A stretch of DNA of 64,000 nt from Candidatus Nitrosocosmicus agrestis. GTDB lineage: Archaea; Thermoproteota; Nitrososphaeria; Nitrososphaerales; Nitrososphaeraceae. Below are positions 40,125-49,370 of the stretch, in pieces; the stretch's first letter is position 1; every line of letters starts with the position of its first letter. The translations under genes were made by a program, and so were the position numbers. The stretch covers positions 62,001 through 126,000 of the forward strand of contig NZ_VUYS01000005.1 of NCBI RefSeq assembly GCF_008389435.1, in the 5' to 3' direction. A model generated the notes under the pieces. It was not told the DNA's origin. It did no database searches and saw only the letters and a program-made list of their open reading frames with translations.

Positions 40125-40547
40125 TTATGCTTTTCCTCCTCCTTCTGGACCATAGATTTTGTCATGTTCATCTCTTTCCATTCGAGGGCCTATCGATGAT
40201 CGCCCTGGTCCTGATCTAGAACCCATTATAAACTCAACATCATCCAGGGTACTTAGATAAACAAGTGTTTTGAAATTAACTCTGTGTTCTATCGCTGCGT
40301 GTCCACCATATTTTTCACGTTGGTGAAAACCAGGTACAACATCCATATCTCGTAAGATTGTTTCTCTAAAATTATTTTCATTAAATCCTTCTTTCAATTT
40401 TATTTGAAGGTTCCAACCAGGATAATCATCTTCTTTGAGTTCATTCAGCAATTCGATTATCATATCTTTGTCTACTTTAGGAAGACACCCTTGCATTGCT
40501 TCTTCTAACTCTCGAAACTTGGTTTGTATGTTGTCGGTACAATTCAT
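40125..40547 (-). CDS. Conserved-looking hypothetical protein
   Basis: The 140 aa protein has an N-terminal helix (TKFRELEEAMQGCLPKVDKD), a beta region (GWNLQIKLKEGFNENNF), VVPGFHQREKYGGHAAIEHR and a Gly/Arg-rich tail (GSRSGPGRSSIGPRME, GPEGGGKA). Composition is clearly coding. I do not recognise a family. Single gene. Confidence 0.6.
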   Translation of the reverse strand: MNCTDNIQTKFRELEEAMQGCLPKVDKDMIIELLNELKEDDYPGWNLQIKLKEGFNENNFRETILRDMDVVPGFHQREKYGGHAAIEHRVNFKTLVYLSTLDDVEFIMGSRSGPGRSSIGPRMERDEHDKIYGPEGGGKA

Positions 40548-41290
40548 ATAATGATACTTACCAATGATAGTTTAAATAATGAAAACTTTTCTGGCTAGAA
40601 ATATCCAAATCTTTATTTCCATTATTGAGTGATTAACAACAAGAACGATGGTTAGAGAAACTCCATGAATCCTGTGGAAAGGTCGTAAGAACTTGGAATC
40701 CTGAGACTAGGTGCCATACATATTCTTCTCAAATACAACAAGTTTAAGATCCGTTTATGCTGAATCAAACGGTCAAAAATGATGTCGAGAAATATGGAGA
40801 TAGCATCAATCAATCATTGAACTACTAGTTACCTTAGATGATGACTATTCCAGTATATGTTTCTTTAATAAAGAATAAATTATCATTCTTTTTATTATTT
40901 TTATTATTACTACCATATGTCTTTCATTTGAAATGTAAAGGTATTGGACTATCTCTTCTGTAATCTATTATTAATTTTGAAAGATGTTACAAATACTAGG
41001 TGCATATTTGACAATCCTGGTATGTAGACATGAATTGCATTCCAACCTTATTCTAGGGGGGTTTTGTTACCTATATGAATCCTCATTTCTATTGTGTTTG
41101 TATAGTGCGTCTTTAGACGATTTTTTGAGGCCACATTAAAATAATGAATGAGTTGTTGTGAAACTCATGATGTTGCTATAATAAAGATATAATGTAATGC
41201 ATTTACTAATAATAAAAGCTAGATATTTAAAGACGCCAAAAGGTATATGAGAATAAGGTAATATTAATTAACAATTGGAAATCTATCTTA
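40548..41290. other. Intergenic
   Basis: Both strands carry a protein-like frame at about 40650-40830, but neither can be preferred, so none is called. No structure was recognised. Confidence 0.35.
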
Positions 41291-42166
41291 TTGATATACT
41301 TTAGTATTCAATTATATATTGGAAATCGAAAATTGACTGCAAAAGAAAAAATTGAATCAAATGATCAAAATGATAATGATTCTTGTATTCTTGAAGAAGG
41401 TGACATTTACTTTTTTTATAGGCCTAAAAAGAATTCTACAGAGGTAAAAGATATTGATGATGTTAGGAGATTTTTTATGATAACTTCTGTTAACAAACAA
41501 TATGATAGGGCCAGTTATAAAATTAAAAAAACACAAAAGCAATTTTATAGACTCTTTGTAATTGGCAAGAAATCGCTACCGGAAGTGAGGCAAAGTGAAG
41601 CAAGATCTTCTGAAAGATATTGGGCTCGTGTTGGGGGTATATTTGATAAACTTGATAATATTACTAACGAATTGTTTGCGGACGAGTTTAGAAAAGGAGA
41701 TGGTGCAAGACCTGTAGGAGCAGGCAAATACATCATCGCAAGGCATCAAAGCCATGCCGAGCTCGCATATGTTTTGATAACTCCCCAAGAACCTGGAGAT
41801 GCCCAAGACGAATTAGGGATAGAAAAGGAGGCAAGCTTTATAATCTCAGTAATTAATCCCAAAAACCCTGCACCAAAGGGTTTTCCTAGCAGCGAAGAAC
41901 CTCCGAAATATCCAGAAAAAGTATTAGAGGAGTTTAACAAAAAAGAAAAGTTTGTATCTTTGGAATCAGATACACATCTAATAGACTATCAAAACTCTCA
42001 AGTTATTCTAATAGGCGCTAGAGAGGGTAAGAATGTAATTAAAAGCGATTTGGGAATCGATATTGATGAAGAGATCAGACAGAAAGAATCTGATATTATT
42101 AGAAAACTTAAACTTGAGAATCAGAATGTGCCCATAAAGCCATTGATGGAAGGTAAATTAGAATAA
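41291..42166 (+). CDS. Conserved hypothetical protein (EGDIYFFYRPK family)
   Basis: The 291 aa protein contains LEEGDIYFFYRPK, DVRRFFMITSVN, YRLFVIGKKSLPEVR, RPVGAGKYIIARHQSHAELA and YVLITPQEPGDAQDELGI, followed by EASFIISVINPKNP. I recall this motif set from uncharacterised proteins of soil bacteria and archaea; it has no known function. The start is TTG 41291; TTG 41333 is an alternative that would remove a weak N-terminus. The winged-helix gene follows 36 bases downstream. Confidence 0.7.
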   Translation: MIYFSIQLYIGNRKLTAKEKIESNDQNDNDSCILEEGDIYFFYRPKKNSTEVKDIDDVRRFFMITSVNKQYDRASYKIKKTQKQFYRLFVIGKKSLPEVRQSEARSSERYWARVGGIFDKLDNITNELFADEFRKGDGARPVGAGKYIIARHQSHAELAYVLITPQEPGDAQDELGIEKEASFIISVINPKNPAPKGFPSSEEPPKYPEKVLEEFNKKEKFVSLESDTHLIDYQNSQVILIGAREGKNVIKSDLGIDIDEEIRQKESDIIRKLKLENQNVPIKPLMEGKLE

Positions 42167-42202
42167 TTACAAATAAGTTAATTCATTTCTATCATAACAT
42201 AT

Positions 42203-42535
42203 ATGATTAAATCATCTACAAATTACAATAGAGATTTTGAGGAGGATGATTTGATAATCCAAAGAATAGAGTCAATAGTTTTATCATCACTTTACGGTGC
42301 TTATAAGATCGGGTTACCAAGATTAACATTTAATGATTTAATAGAAATTATATTTAGCAAGCTTGGAAATGACATTACTTTAGATGTACAAAGAACCAAC
42401 AAGATGGCAAGTAATGCAATATCTTCACTAACCAAGCGAGATTATATCATGAGTCCGAATAATGGAAAAGATTTCCGTATTACATTGTCTGGAATAGATG
42501 AACTCGAAAAGGAAGATTACAAAAATCTAGCCTAA
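42203..42535 (+). CDS. Winged-helix-like protein
   Basis: The 110 aa protein has helical segments and a wing-like end: DDLIIQRIESIVLSSLYGAY, PRLTFNDLIEIIFSKLG, NKMASNAISSLTKRDYIMSP, GKDFRITLSGIDELEKE. The last two fit a recognition helix and wing (..L.~rgyi......~.iTLsG..~l). It lies 36 bases after the preceding gene on the same strand, so the two may be an operon. Confidence 0.55.
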   Translation: MIKSSTNYNRDFEEDDLIIQRIESIVLSSLYGAYKIGLPRLTFNDLIEIIFSKLGNDITLDVQRTNKMASNAISSLTKRDYIMSPNNGKDFRITLSGIDELEKEDYKNLA

Positions 42536-43026
42536 CCCTTCTTTTTCTTTTGCTGTGTTGAATTATTGAGATTTTTAATGACATTCGTATTTTCTTGATA
42601 TAATAATTGAAACTGTTATCTATGAATCTGATGTTTTGAAAAATTGGATTGTCAGTTGACTTGGCTTTTGCCCCCACAATGAAATATCTTCTGATAATTA
42701 TGATAACGTGTATTATATCTAGAATTCTTTCAAATAGTTACTAATTGAGATCTATATTGCCTTATTTGGTTTCAATATTAATAACCTACCTCTATCTATA
42801 TCAATAATTAAATAGATTCCCATGAAGTATCAAATTATATACTCTTGGTATATACATCTCTTTATAGATACCAAAAAAGAGAATTATTAATTGTATAAAT
42901 ACTCATGTTTTTAATTAAATATATACACAATTTCAAAAGTTTATTTATTTGCTAGCTTGGATATACCTGATAGGTAGTATATCATATATTTTTTTACTTA
43001 TATCCATCTCACTCATGTTTGTTTTT
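42536..43026. other. Intergenic, AT-rich
   Basis: Nothing was recognised. Confidence 0.45.
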
Positions 43027-43530
43027 TCATTTTTTCATACTGAATGTACGAAAGTACTTTATCACTAAATTTAAAACTAAATAGGATAAAAGGGATGCGC
43101 TCATTGATGAAATTGTTGTGGATTCGATTGCAGAATAATCTAAATTTAATAAGTACGACATAAGAGCAAATCTAGTTATATTATTTATTCCGTCAAATAC
43201 CGAACTGACTAGTATAATTCTAATCCATATGTTCTTCAGTAGCTTAAGATTATTTCTTTTAGAAAATCTTTTTTTATAGGCTTGCTTATTGTCGACGTGA
43301 AAGAGAATGGCAAAAATCGTTTTGTATATAAGAAATCCTGTAATTACCGTTAAAGCAGAGTTGAGAATTGAATCAATAGAATAGTGTACTAGAGAGTGGG
43401 AAATGATGATACTAGCTATAAAACCTCCTATTCCTGAAATTATTAAATTTTTATTTAAAGTGATTGTATTGTAGTATCTGCAATAGGATTTCGATACTTT
43501 GGATTTGATTTTGTTTACTGTCGCGTTCAC
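43027..43530 (-). CDS. Four-TM membrane protein of unknown function
   Basis: The 167 aa protein has hydrophobic segments at about 28-46, 52-72, 104-125 and 140-160, with a basic loop (KQAYKKRFSKRNNLKLLKN) between the second and third. The basic loop predicts a cytoplasmic position. No family is recognised. Single gene. Confidence 0.6.
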   Translation of the reverse strand: MNATVNKIKSKVSKSYCRYYNTITLNKNLIISGIGGFIASIIISHSLVHYSIDSILNSALTVITGFLIYKTIFAILFHVDNKQAYKKRFSKRNNLKLLKNIWIRIILVSSVFDGINNITRFALMSYLLNLDYSAIESTTISSMSASLLSYLVLNLVIKYFRTFSMKK

Positions 43531-44036
43531 TTATTTTGTGCAAATATGATTAATAATCTATATAATGATCATATATATTGAAAGTGGTTTTAAAAAAGAA
43601 TTTAATAAATTCGCTAGTCTGCTGAAGATTATATTCCATTACTGTATGTCATTTAAACAAAAATTGTAAATCTTACCATGGACTATATATCCGACGTGCT
43701 CTGAAAATTGATTCAAAAAGTTAGTATATTATCATAAAGTTACACAACTAATTACTGCAAAATGAGTGGTAGAAGGTAATTCGACTATACTCTGTCTGTG
43801 GCATTCAATATACCTACAGAATAGTCAATTCGTTTTGAAATAAACTCATTCCTTATTATTAATCAATATCATATCTTTTATCACTGTCAGAATTGTGAAA
43901 ATCGGACCTCATATTATTACAATTCTAAAAACCAAAGTAATAGATGGAATAATATTTAGAACACAAACAGTCGTATTTTCTAGAAAAAGCTATTACTGTT
44001 TATATATTTTTCATATATTAGGATATATAATTACGC
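43531..44036. other. Intergenic between divergent genes
   Basis: AT-rich; a TATA-like run (TTTATATATTTTTCATATATT) lies 15-40 bases before the CDF gene. Confidence 0.45.
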
Positions 44037-44984
44037 ATGGTTGGTAGCAGAAGTACTTCTAAAACTGCTGTTTACGCAGCCTTATTTGGTAATTTGGGAA
44101 TTGCCATATCCAAACTGATAGCAGCTCTTCTTACAGGAAGTACTTCGATGTGGGCTGAAACATATCATTCGTTTTCAGATACACTCAATCAAATTTTACT
44201 TCTTTTGGGTATTAGAACTAGCAAGAAAAAAGGAACTGAAAGGCATCCATTCGGTTATGGCAAGGAGCAATTTTTCTGGTCTTTTATCGTGGCTACTCTA
44301 ATTTTTGGAATTTCAGGTGTTTTATCTTTGGAACAAGGGTTAGGATCGCTACTAGGAAGTGAAATACACAGGTTAGAAAATGTATCTATAAGTTATCTTA
44401 TATTGGCAATATCGTTCGTATTTGAAGGAAATGCACTTAGAATAGCTTTAGGCCTATTTAAGAATGCAATAGAGGATAGAGGTGAAAAATTTACAATCCT
44501 GTCGGTGATTAAAGAATTTAAAGAAAGCAAAGATACTTCTATCTTAACCGTCGTTGTAGAAGATTCTGCTGCACTATTGGGAATTACAATTGCTGCTATA
44601 GCCTTGTACCTTTCAGATATTACGGGAAATCTGATGTATGATGCTGTTGGCTCTATTTTGATTGGATGTACGTTAATGGCCTTTGCATTCTTTTTGGCTA
44701 GAGAGAACAAGGAATTACTGATTGGCGAATCTATTTCAAAGAGAGATTATAAATTGCTCTTCAATTCGGTATCTGGTATTTCAGAAGTAAATAAAATTAT
44801 TTCAATTCGTACTATGCACTTGGCTCCTGAAGATGTATTGATAGCTATAGAAGTAAGCCTTATAGACAATCTTGACACCGATGCCATTGAGTTAGTCATA
44901 GATAAAATCGAAAATACAATAAAACAAGTTATTCCCTATGCTGTATCTTCTAAAATCTATGTGGAACTAGAACGACCTAAATAG
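44037..44984 (+). CDS. Cation diffusion facilitator (CDF) transporter
   Basis: The 315 aa protein has six TM segments and the CDF landmarks: GSTSMWAETYHSFSDTLNQI in TM2 (H and D metal ligands), RHPFGYGKEQFFWSFI after it, VVEDSAALLGITIAAIAL in TM5 (D ligand), and a C-terminal cytoplasmic domain (ISIRTMHLAPEDVLIAIEVS). It exports Zn2+, Mn2+ or Fe2+ against protons; the first TM2 ligand position is Glu rather than the usual Asp. Single gene, ATG 44037. Confidence 0.93.
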   Translation: MVGSRSTSKTAVYAALFGNLGIAISKLIAALLTGSTSMWAETYHSFSDTLNQILLLLGIRTSKKKGTERHPFGYGKEQFFWSFIVATLIFGISGVLSLEQGLGSLLGSEIHRLENVSISYLILAISFVFEGNALRIALGLFKNAIEDRGEKFTILSVIKEFKESKDTSILTVVVEDSAALLGITIAAIALYLSDITGNLMYDAVGSILIGCTLMAFAFFLARENKELLIGESISKRDYKLLFNSVSGISEVNKIISIRTMHLAPEDVLIAIEVSLIDNLDTDAIELVIDKIENTIKQVIPYAVSSKIYVELERPK

Positions 44985-45100
44985 AAATATAGGCAATATA
45001 ATTTACAAGTTCTATTCTGCTATAATAATAAAGCAGCTAGTAGGAGAATTTTATCACAGGATATAGGGATGTTACACTATTAACACTTAAGTTCCGAAAA

Positions 45101-45178
45101 AATGAACTGTTACTAAATCTTGCAACAGAATGCATCCAGACTTCGGTCTGTGGCAAACATCCAGACTATCAGTTCATT
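45101..45178 (+). ncRNA. Candidate structured RNA of about 78 nt with UUCG hairpin
   Basis: A nine-base perfect outer stem AATGAACTG (45101-45109) / CAGTTCATT (45170-45178) encloses TTGC (45120-45123) / GCAA (45153-45156) and the hairpin CAGAC-TTCG-GTCTG (45137-45150), a stable tetraloop. CATCCAGAC occurs twice, so GTCTG can pair with CAGAC at 45137 or at 45162, two exclusive folds. It lies in the 345-base gap between the CDF and Nudix genes. The strand is chosen by the UUCG loop. No known RNA family was recognised. Confidence 0.45.
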
Positions 45179-45329
45179 AGTTGTCTTTTAGAAAACGTGG
45201 AGTTATCTCTATCAAATATAGGGATATATCTATGGTGGATCAGATGCTGTGTATATCCTTGATAAATAATTAATGCTAAATGAAGATAAGCTATATATGA
45301 TTTAAGTTGTTTGTTAAATACTTTTAATT

Positions 45330-45800
45330 GTGATCTACTCCAAAGAAGAAGATGAATGTGAAAACCCTATTCCTACCGTTGATACAATAATTGATAATGA
45401 CTCCAGAGTCTTATTTATTAAAAGAAATAAAGAACCATTTGTAGGTAAAATGGTTTTTCCTGGTGGATTTATGAAAAAGGGTGAAACCGCTGAAGATGCT
45501 GCTAAACGTGAAGTAAAGGAAGAAACGTCATTGGATGTCGAATTGGATAATATATTGGGCGTGTATTCTGATCCTGCCAGAGACCCTAGAGGTCATATTA
45601 TATCGACCGTGTTTATTGGTAACATATCTTCTAATAGTAAGGTTAAGGAACCAATATCTGGTGATGGTGTTGCAAGCACAAAATGGATCAGTCTTGATGA
45701 CTTTGATCAGGAGGATTTTGGTTTTGACCATAAGAAAATTCTAAAAGATTATAAAGCATGGAGGCAATCAAAACAAACCTCTTGGTCTTCCAAAAATTAA
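45330..45800 (+). CDS. Nudix hydrolase
   Basis: The 156 aa protein has the Nudix box at residues 46-68 (GFMKKGETAEDAAKREVKEE, then TSL), matching Gx5Ex7REUxEExGU apart from S67 in the Gly position, and the upstream FPGG turn. Length and the PARDPRGHIISTVFIG segment fit ADP-ribose pyrophosphatase-like Nudix proteins, which hydrolyse nucleoside diphosphate derivatives with Mg2+. The start is GTG 45330; a candidate structured RNA lies 150 bases upstream. Confidence 0.93.
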   Translation: MIYSKEEDECENPIPTVDTIIDNDSRVLFIKRNKEPFVGKMVFPGGFMKKGETAEDAAKREVKEETSLDVELDNILGVYSDPARDPRGHIISTVFIGNISSNSKVKEPISGDGVASTKWISLDDFDQEDFGFDHKKILKDYKAWRQSKQTSWSSKN

Positions 45801-45903
45801 CTGGGAATAATACCATTTAATAATTGAATCTTTCTTATAAAGAAAAAAGTCTGATTTTTAAATTATCATAAACTGCAATTATTATTGTCACTGAAACTTA
45901 AAA

Positions 45904-46729
45904 TTAAACAAATCCCAAGAAAATGTGCTCTATGACAATCCCGATTTCAGAAATTTCTCTACTAAAATCGTCTAGTGGGGATTTAAATACGTCATAATCA
46001 TTGTAATGTACCAGAATAGCTAGTTTCAGATTTATTTTTTAAACAAAGACCTTGTCTTACATACATTGTAACACGGATTTCTAATATTCTATCACCTCCA
46101 ACAAGGTGCAAAATGGTTATGTCTATATCACTAAACCGTTTTGATATTTCCCTTATATGGTCATAAACTAATGTGTGGCCAGTTATGTGTAGTTTTATTG
46201 ATTGATTGATTAATTGATTCCTACTACCTATAAAGTCCAATATACTTCAATTACTTTAGAAAATAATATGATATTGGTAGTGATTCATGCCTACTTGGAG
46301 TAGAAATTATTTTGACCTTTACGTCGCCTTTCACTACTGTTAAGGTATCTCGTTTCTCTAATTTTTCTATGTTGGAAAACTTGCTTTCTTAGTTGTTTTG
46401 CTACATGTGATGCAGTAACAATCAATAATGATGTATCTAACTCTCTTTCTGCATCTTGGTCAAAAGGATCTCCATGAAAATGGTATGATAATATAAAATC
46501 TATGTTTGGTAATTCCTTAATAACAATGATAGCATCAGTATAAAACTTTGGTTTTAGACCGTATCCTAGATTAACTATTTCATGCATGTGAATAGGTGAT
46601 GAGTCCATAAGTATAGTTAGCCATCCAAAGCATATTTACATCATTATATTTCCTATAAATAATAAAAAAATCCTTCTTTTTGTTATCTTTTAGATCGTTT
46701 TCAAACAAAAGATTAATTTCCTTTGCCAT
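45904..46729 (-). pseudogene. Decayed metallo-beta-lactamase-fold hydrolase (UlaG/YycJ-like)
   Basis: Reading backwards from ATG 46729: MAKEINLLFENDLKDNKKKD, a shift, LTILMDSSPIHMHEIVNLGY, LPNIDFILSYHFHGDPFDQD, SLLIVTASHVAKQLRKQ, a broken middle, ITGHTLVYDHIREISKRFSD, IDITILHLVGGDRILEIRVT, a shift, LAILVHYNDYDVFKSPLDDF, TAA 45904-45906. This is the order of MBL-fold proteins, where the metal motif would be HFHGDHFD; here the second His is Pro. At least three frame changes make it non-functional. Confidence 0.85.
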
Positions 46730-46954
46730 GTTTATTGGTTTAAACAACAACATTTCTATTTATAGTAATGAATTCGGTTTATCAATCGTATTTTATTTTA
46801 TTATCTTCTTCAATATTTATTTCGCTGCGTCTCTTGCTAAAAAATTAAGGTTATAAAACCATATTCTTTGTTTATTTTTAAATAAATATCTCATTAATAT
46901 AATGTAAAAATTCTAGGGATCAGCCTTTAAATTATATGATGCTAATTTATTCCT

Positions 46955-47470
46955 GTGCAAAAGATCAATTCAAATGAAATTGTGACTCAGAAATTCATTC
47001 TTGAGCTAAATAGTGCTTTAGCAATGGAGAATGCAGGAGTAGAACGATTGCAAACGCGAATTAATGAGGTCAGTATACCTGAAGCAAAACAGAGATTAGA
47101 GCATCATTTAAAAGAAAGTGAACAACATCAGCAAAGGTTACAAAAACTAATAACAGATTTGGGAGGAAATGTGACTACAGAAAAATTGGGATTACCACTT
47201 CCTACCTATCCACAATCCATACAACAGGTTATGGATAGCTCTATGACCATGCAAGAATGGGAATTAAAAAAATCGGAATATGATATGATTGTGGAGAATG
47301 CAGAAGTTGGCTGTTATCTTGCATTATTACAAAAGGCTCAGATAGCTGGTGGTGTACTTATGAACGCAATAGAACCACTCTCGCTAAATTTAAAAGATGA
47401 ACAGTCCATGGTGGATTGGATAAAGACCAACTCTCCAGGAATGCTTGCACAACTTTGGCCACAGATATAG
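46955..47470 (+). CDS. DUF892 / YciF-like ferritin-fold protein
   Basis: The 171 aa all-helical protein: FILELNSALAMENAGVERLQ (E ligand), KQRLEHHLKESEQHQQRLQK (ExxH), MTMQEWELKKSEYDMIVENA and a C-terminal MVDWIKTNSPGMLAQLWPQI. It fits the DUF892 family of ferritin-like four-helix bundles, which may bind a di-metal centre; stress role likely. Start GTG 46955. The dehydrogenase gene begins 26 bases downstream, so they should form one operon. Confidence 0.85.
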   Translation: MQKINSNEIVTQKFILELNSALAMENAGVERLQTRINEVSIPEAKQRLEHHLKESEQHQQRLQKLITDLGGNVTTEKLGLPLPTYPQSIQQVMDSSMTMQEWELKKSEYDMIVENAEVGCYLALLQKAQIAGGVLMNAIEPLSLNLKDEQSMVDWIKTNSPGMLAQLWPQI

Positions 47471-47496
47471 TCTGCTATAGCAACCGCTTCATCGAC

Positions 47497-48729
47497 ATGA
47501 AATCTATAGTTTACCATGGACCCATGGACGTTAGAATAGATGACAAACCAAAACCCCAAATTCAAGATAAGGAGGATATTATATTAAAAATAACGTCCAC
47601 AGCAATTTGCGGATCGGATTTGCATTTATACCATGGAAATGTTTTAGGAATGCAGCCGGGGCAAACACTAGGACATGAATTTATGGGCATTGTAGAAGCA
47701 ACCGGACCTGCGGTTCATGAAGTCAAGATAGGCGACAGAGTTGTCATTCCTTTTAACATAAGTTGTGGACATTGCTCTTTTTGTAGTAAGGGAGTTTGGT
47801 CACAGTGCGACAGATCTAATCCTAAAGGAGAACTAGGTGGAACCTTTGGCTATACTCAACTATTAGGAGGATATGATGGCGGACAAGCAGAATATGTCAG
47901 AGTTCCTTTTGCAAATACTGAAGCTAATCTCAAGGTACCAGATAGTATATCCAAAGATGAACAAGTATTGTTTTTAAGCGATATATTTCCAACAGGATAT
48001 TTCGGAGCCGATATAGCGAATGTTCAACCAGGTGATGATGTCGCAGTCTTCGGAGCAGGACCAGTGGGTTATTTTGCCGTCATGAGTTCTTTTCTAAAGG
48101 GGGCTGCCAGGGTATTCTCGATAGACCACTGGCCAAATCGCTTGAACAAAACAAAAGAATTGGGGGCTGAAATAATTAACTTTGACAATGAAGATCCGAT
48201 GAAAACGCTAATGAAAGAAACTAATAAGAAAGGAGTAATTTGTATTGACGCGGTGGGATATGAAGCTGTAGGACACATGGCTGGAAATATTTGTAGTAGA
48301 GAGGGTAACATGCTTAAAGTTAGCAATGATAAAAACAATAACCATAGTAAGGAAAAACATCAAAATGGCCCCTATCATAGTCATGAAAATGTATCAAATC
48401 CTGGTTATGAACCATCTAATCCATTACAAGTAATCACATGGATGGCTCAAGCTGCAAAAAAGAACTCGATCGTTTCGATACCTGGGGTATATGGCTCTGC
48501 ATATGATCAATTTCCACTTGGCCTATTCTTTAACCGTGGCCTCCAAATCCATATGGGTCAATGCCCGGTAAAGAAATACAATGAACAACTATTACATTTA
48601 ATAGAGACCGGGCGAATAGATGCCACCAAAATAATTAGTCATAAAGCAAAGTTGGAAGATGGACCAAAAGCATACGAAATGTTCAATAATAGTAAGGATG
48701 AGGCGACCAAAATTGTATTAAAGCCTTAG
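47497..48729 (+). CDS. Zinc-dependent alcohol dehydrogenase (formaldehyde dehydrogenase-like)
   Basis: The 410 aa medium-chain dehydrogenase has the catalytic zinc site AICGSDLHLYHG and LGHEFMGIV, the structural zinc lobe CGHCSFCSKGVWSQC (about residues 88-102), and VFGAGPVGYFAV as the NAD-binding turn, then CIDAVGYEAVGH. The family (FDH-like) oxidises formaldehyde adducts or other alcohols. A His/Asn/Lys-rich insert (NNHSKEKHQNGPYHSHEN) near residue 285 is unusual. ATG 47497 is preceded by the DUF892 stop by 26 bases; a longer frame from 47416 would overlap that gene. Confidence 0.92.
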   Translation: MKSIVYHGPMDVRIDDKPKPQIQDKEDIILKITSTAICGSDLHLYHGNVLGMQPGQTLGHEFMGIVEATGPAVHEVKIGDRVVIPFNISCGHCSFCSKGVWSQCDRSNPKGELGGTFGYTQLLGGYDGGQAEYVRVPFANTEANLKVPDSISKDEQVLFLSDIFPTGYFGADIANVQPGDDVAVFGAGPVGYFAVMSSFLKGAARVFSIDHWPNRLNKTKELGAEIINFDNEDPMKTLMKETNKKGVICIDAVGYEAVGHMAGNICSREGNMLKVSNDKNNNHSKEKHQNGPYHSHENVSNPGYEPSNPLQVITWMAQAAKKNSIVSIPGVYGSAYDQFPLGLFFNRGLQIHMGQCPVKKYNEQLLHLIETGRIDATKIISHKAKLEDGPKAYEMFNNSKDEATKIVLKP

Positions 48730-49370
48730 GGAAAAGCCAAAAAATGCTTTATCAATCTTTTTATAATCAGTAGTATATTAAAAATTTTTGAAATATGCGA
48801 ATGTGAAAAAGTGTTTTTCGTTGTTTCGGTTATATGGTCTAATTAAATGAGATAATGACGTATTGCTTAGATAATATTGTAAAAATGAAATCAAACGTAA
48901 TATTAGCTTATGTAGTGAATTAATAATTATATTTGCCTCTTTTGAAACTTTGCTCACAATATCATAAAATAATTGCAAATTTCCAGAATTTTATATACTT
49001 GTGACAATTTACTTTGTTGCAAAAAAAAACATCACTGACTTTCATGACTAGCTGCTCTGACTCTTTATGCCTAAAAAGTCAGAGCTTTCGCTTTAGGTCA
49101 CTATATGTAGAACACTTATTTACTGGAATTAACCTATTATTATCTGAACTATAAAAATCTACAGAATTTGCGATGGACTGGATTTTTTAATACCTCTGTG
49201 TCTAATTTCTACCATTTTTATGATCTAAATATTTGTACTTTGTTCTTTTGATCAAATTTTATTAGAAAGATTGTTCCTATTAGCGAGATAATTACTTTTG
49301 TCTATTTAACAAGATTCACTAGCCTTATTTTATATATATAGACAAAGATATATGAATAGATTTTATAAGT
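48730..49370. other. Intergenic with a strong hairpin
   Basis: No coding frame (a 66-codon minus frame is not convincing). It holds the hairpin at 49054-49085. Confidence 0.5.
49054..49085. repeat. Strong hairpin, nine-base perfect stem
   Basis: GCTCTGACT (49054-49062) pairs with AGTCAGAGC (49077-49085); TTT/AAA extend the stem after one mismatch, leaving loop ATGCCT. Either an RNA element or a terminator-like structure; it lies 325 bases after the dehydrogenase stop and 286 bases before the antiporter gene. Confidence 0.5.

Noticed and set aside
40640-40840. Protein-like frames on both strands
   Set aside because: Two conflicting readings of similar quality, so neither can be supported.
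45120-45176. tRNA-like fold considered for the structured region
   Set aside because: No acceptor/T-loop consensus (GGTTCRANNCC) and wrong arm spacing; kept as an unclassified RNA candidate.
48778-48978. 66-codon minus-strand frame after the dehydrogenase
   Set aside because: No start context, family or composition support.
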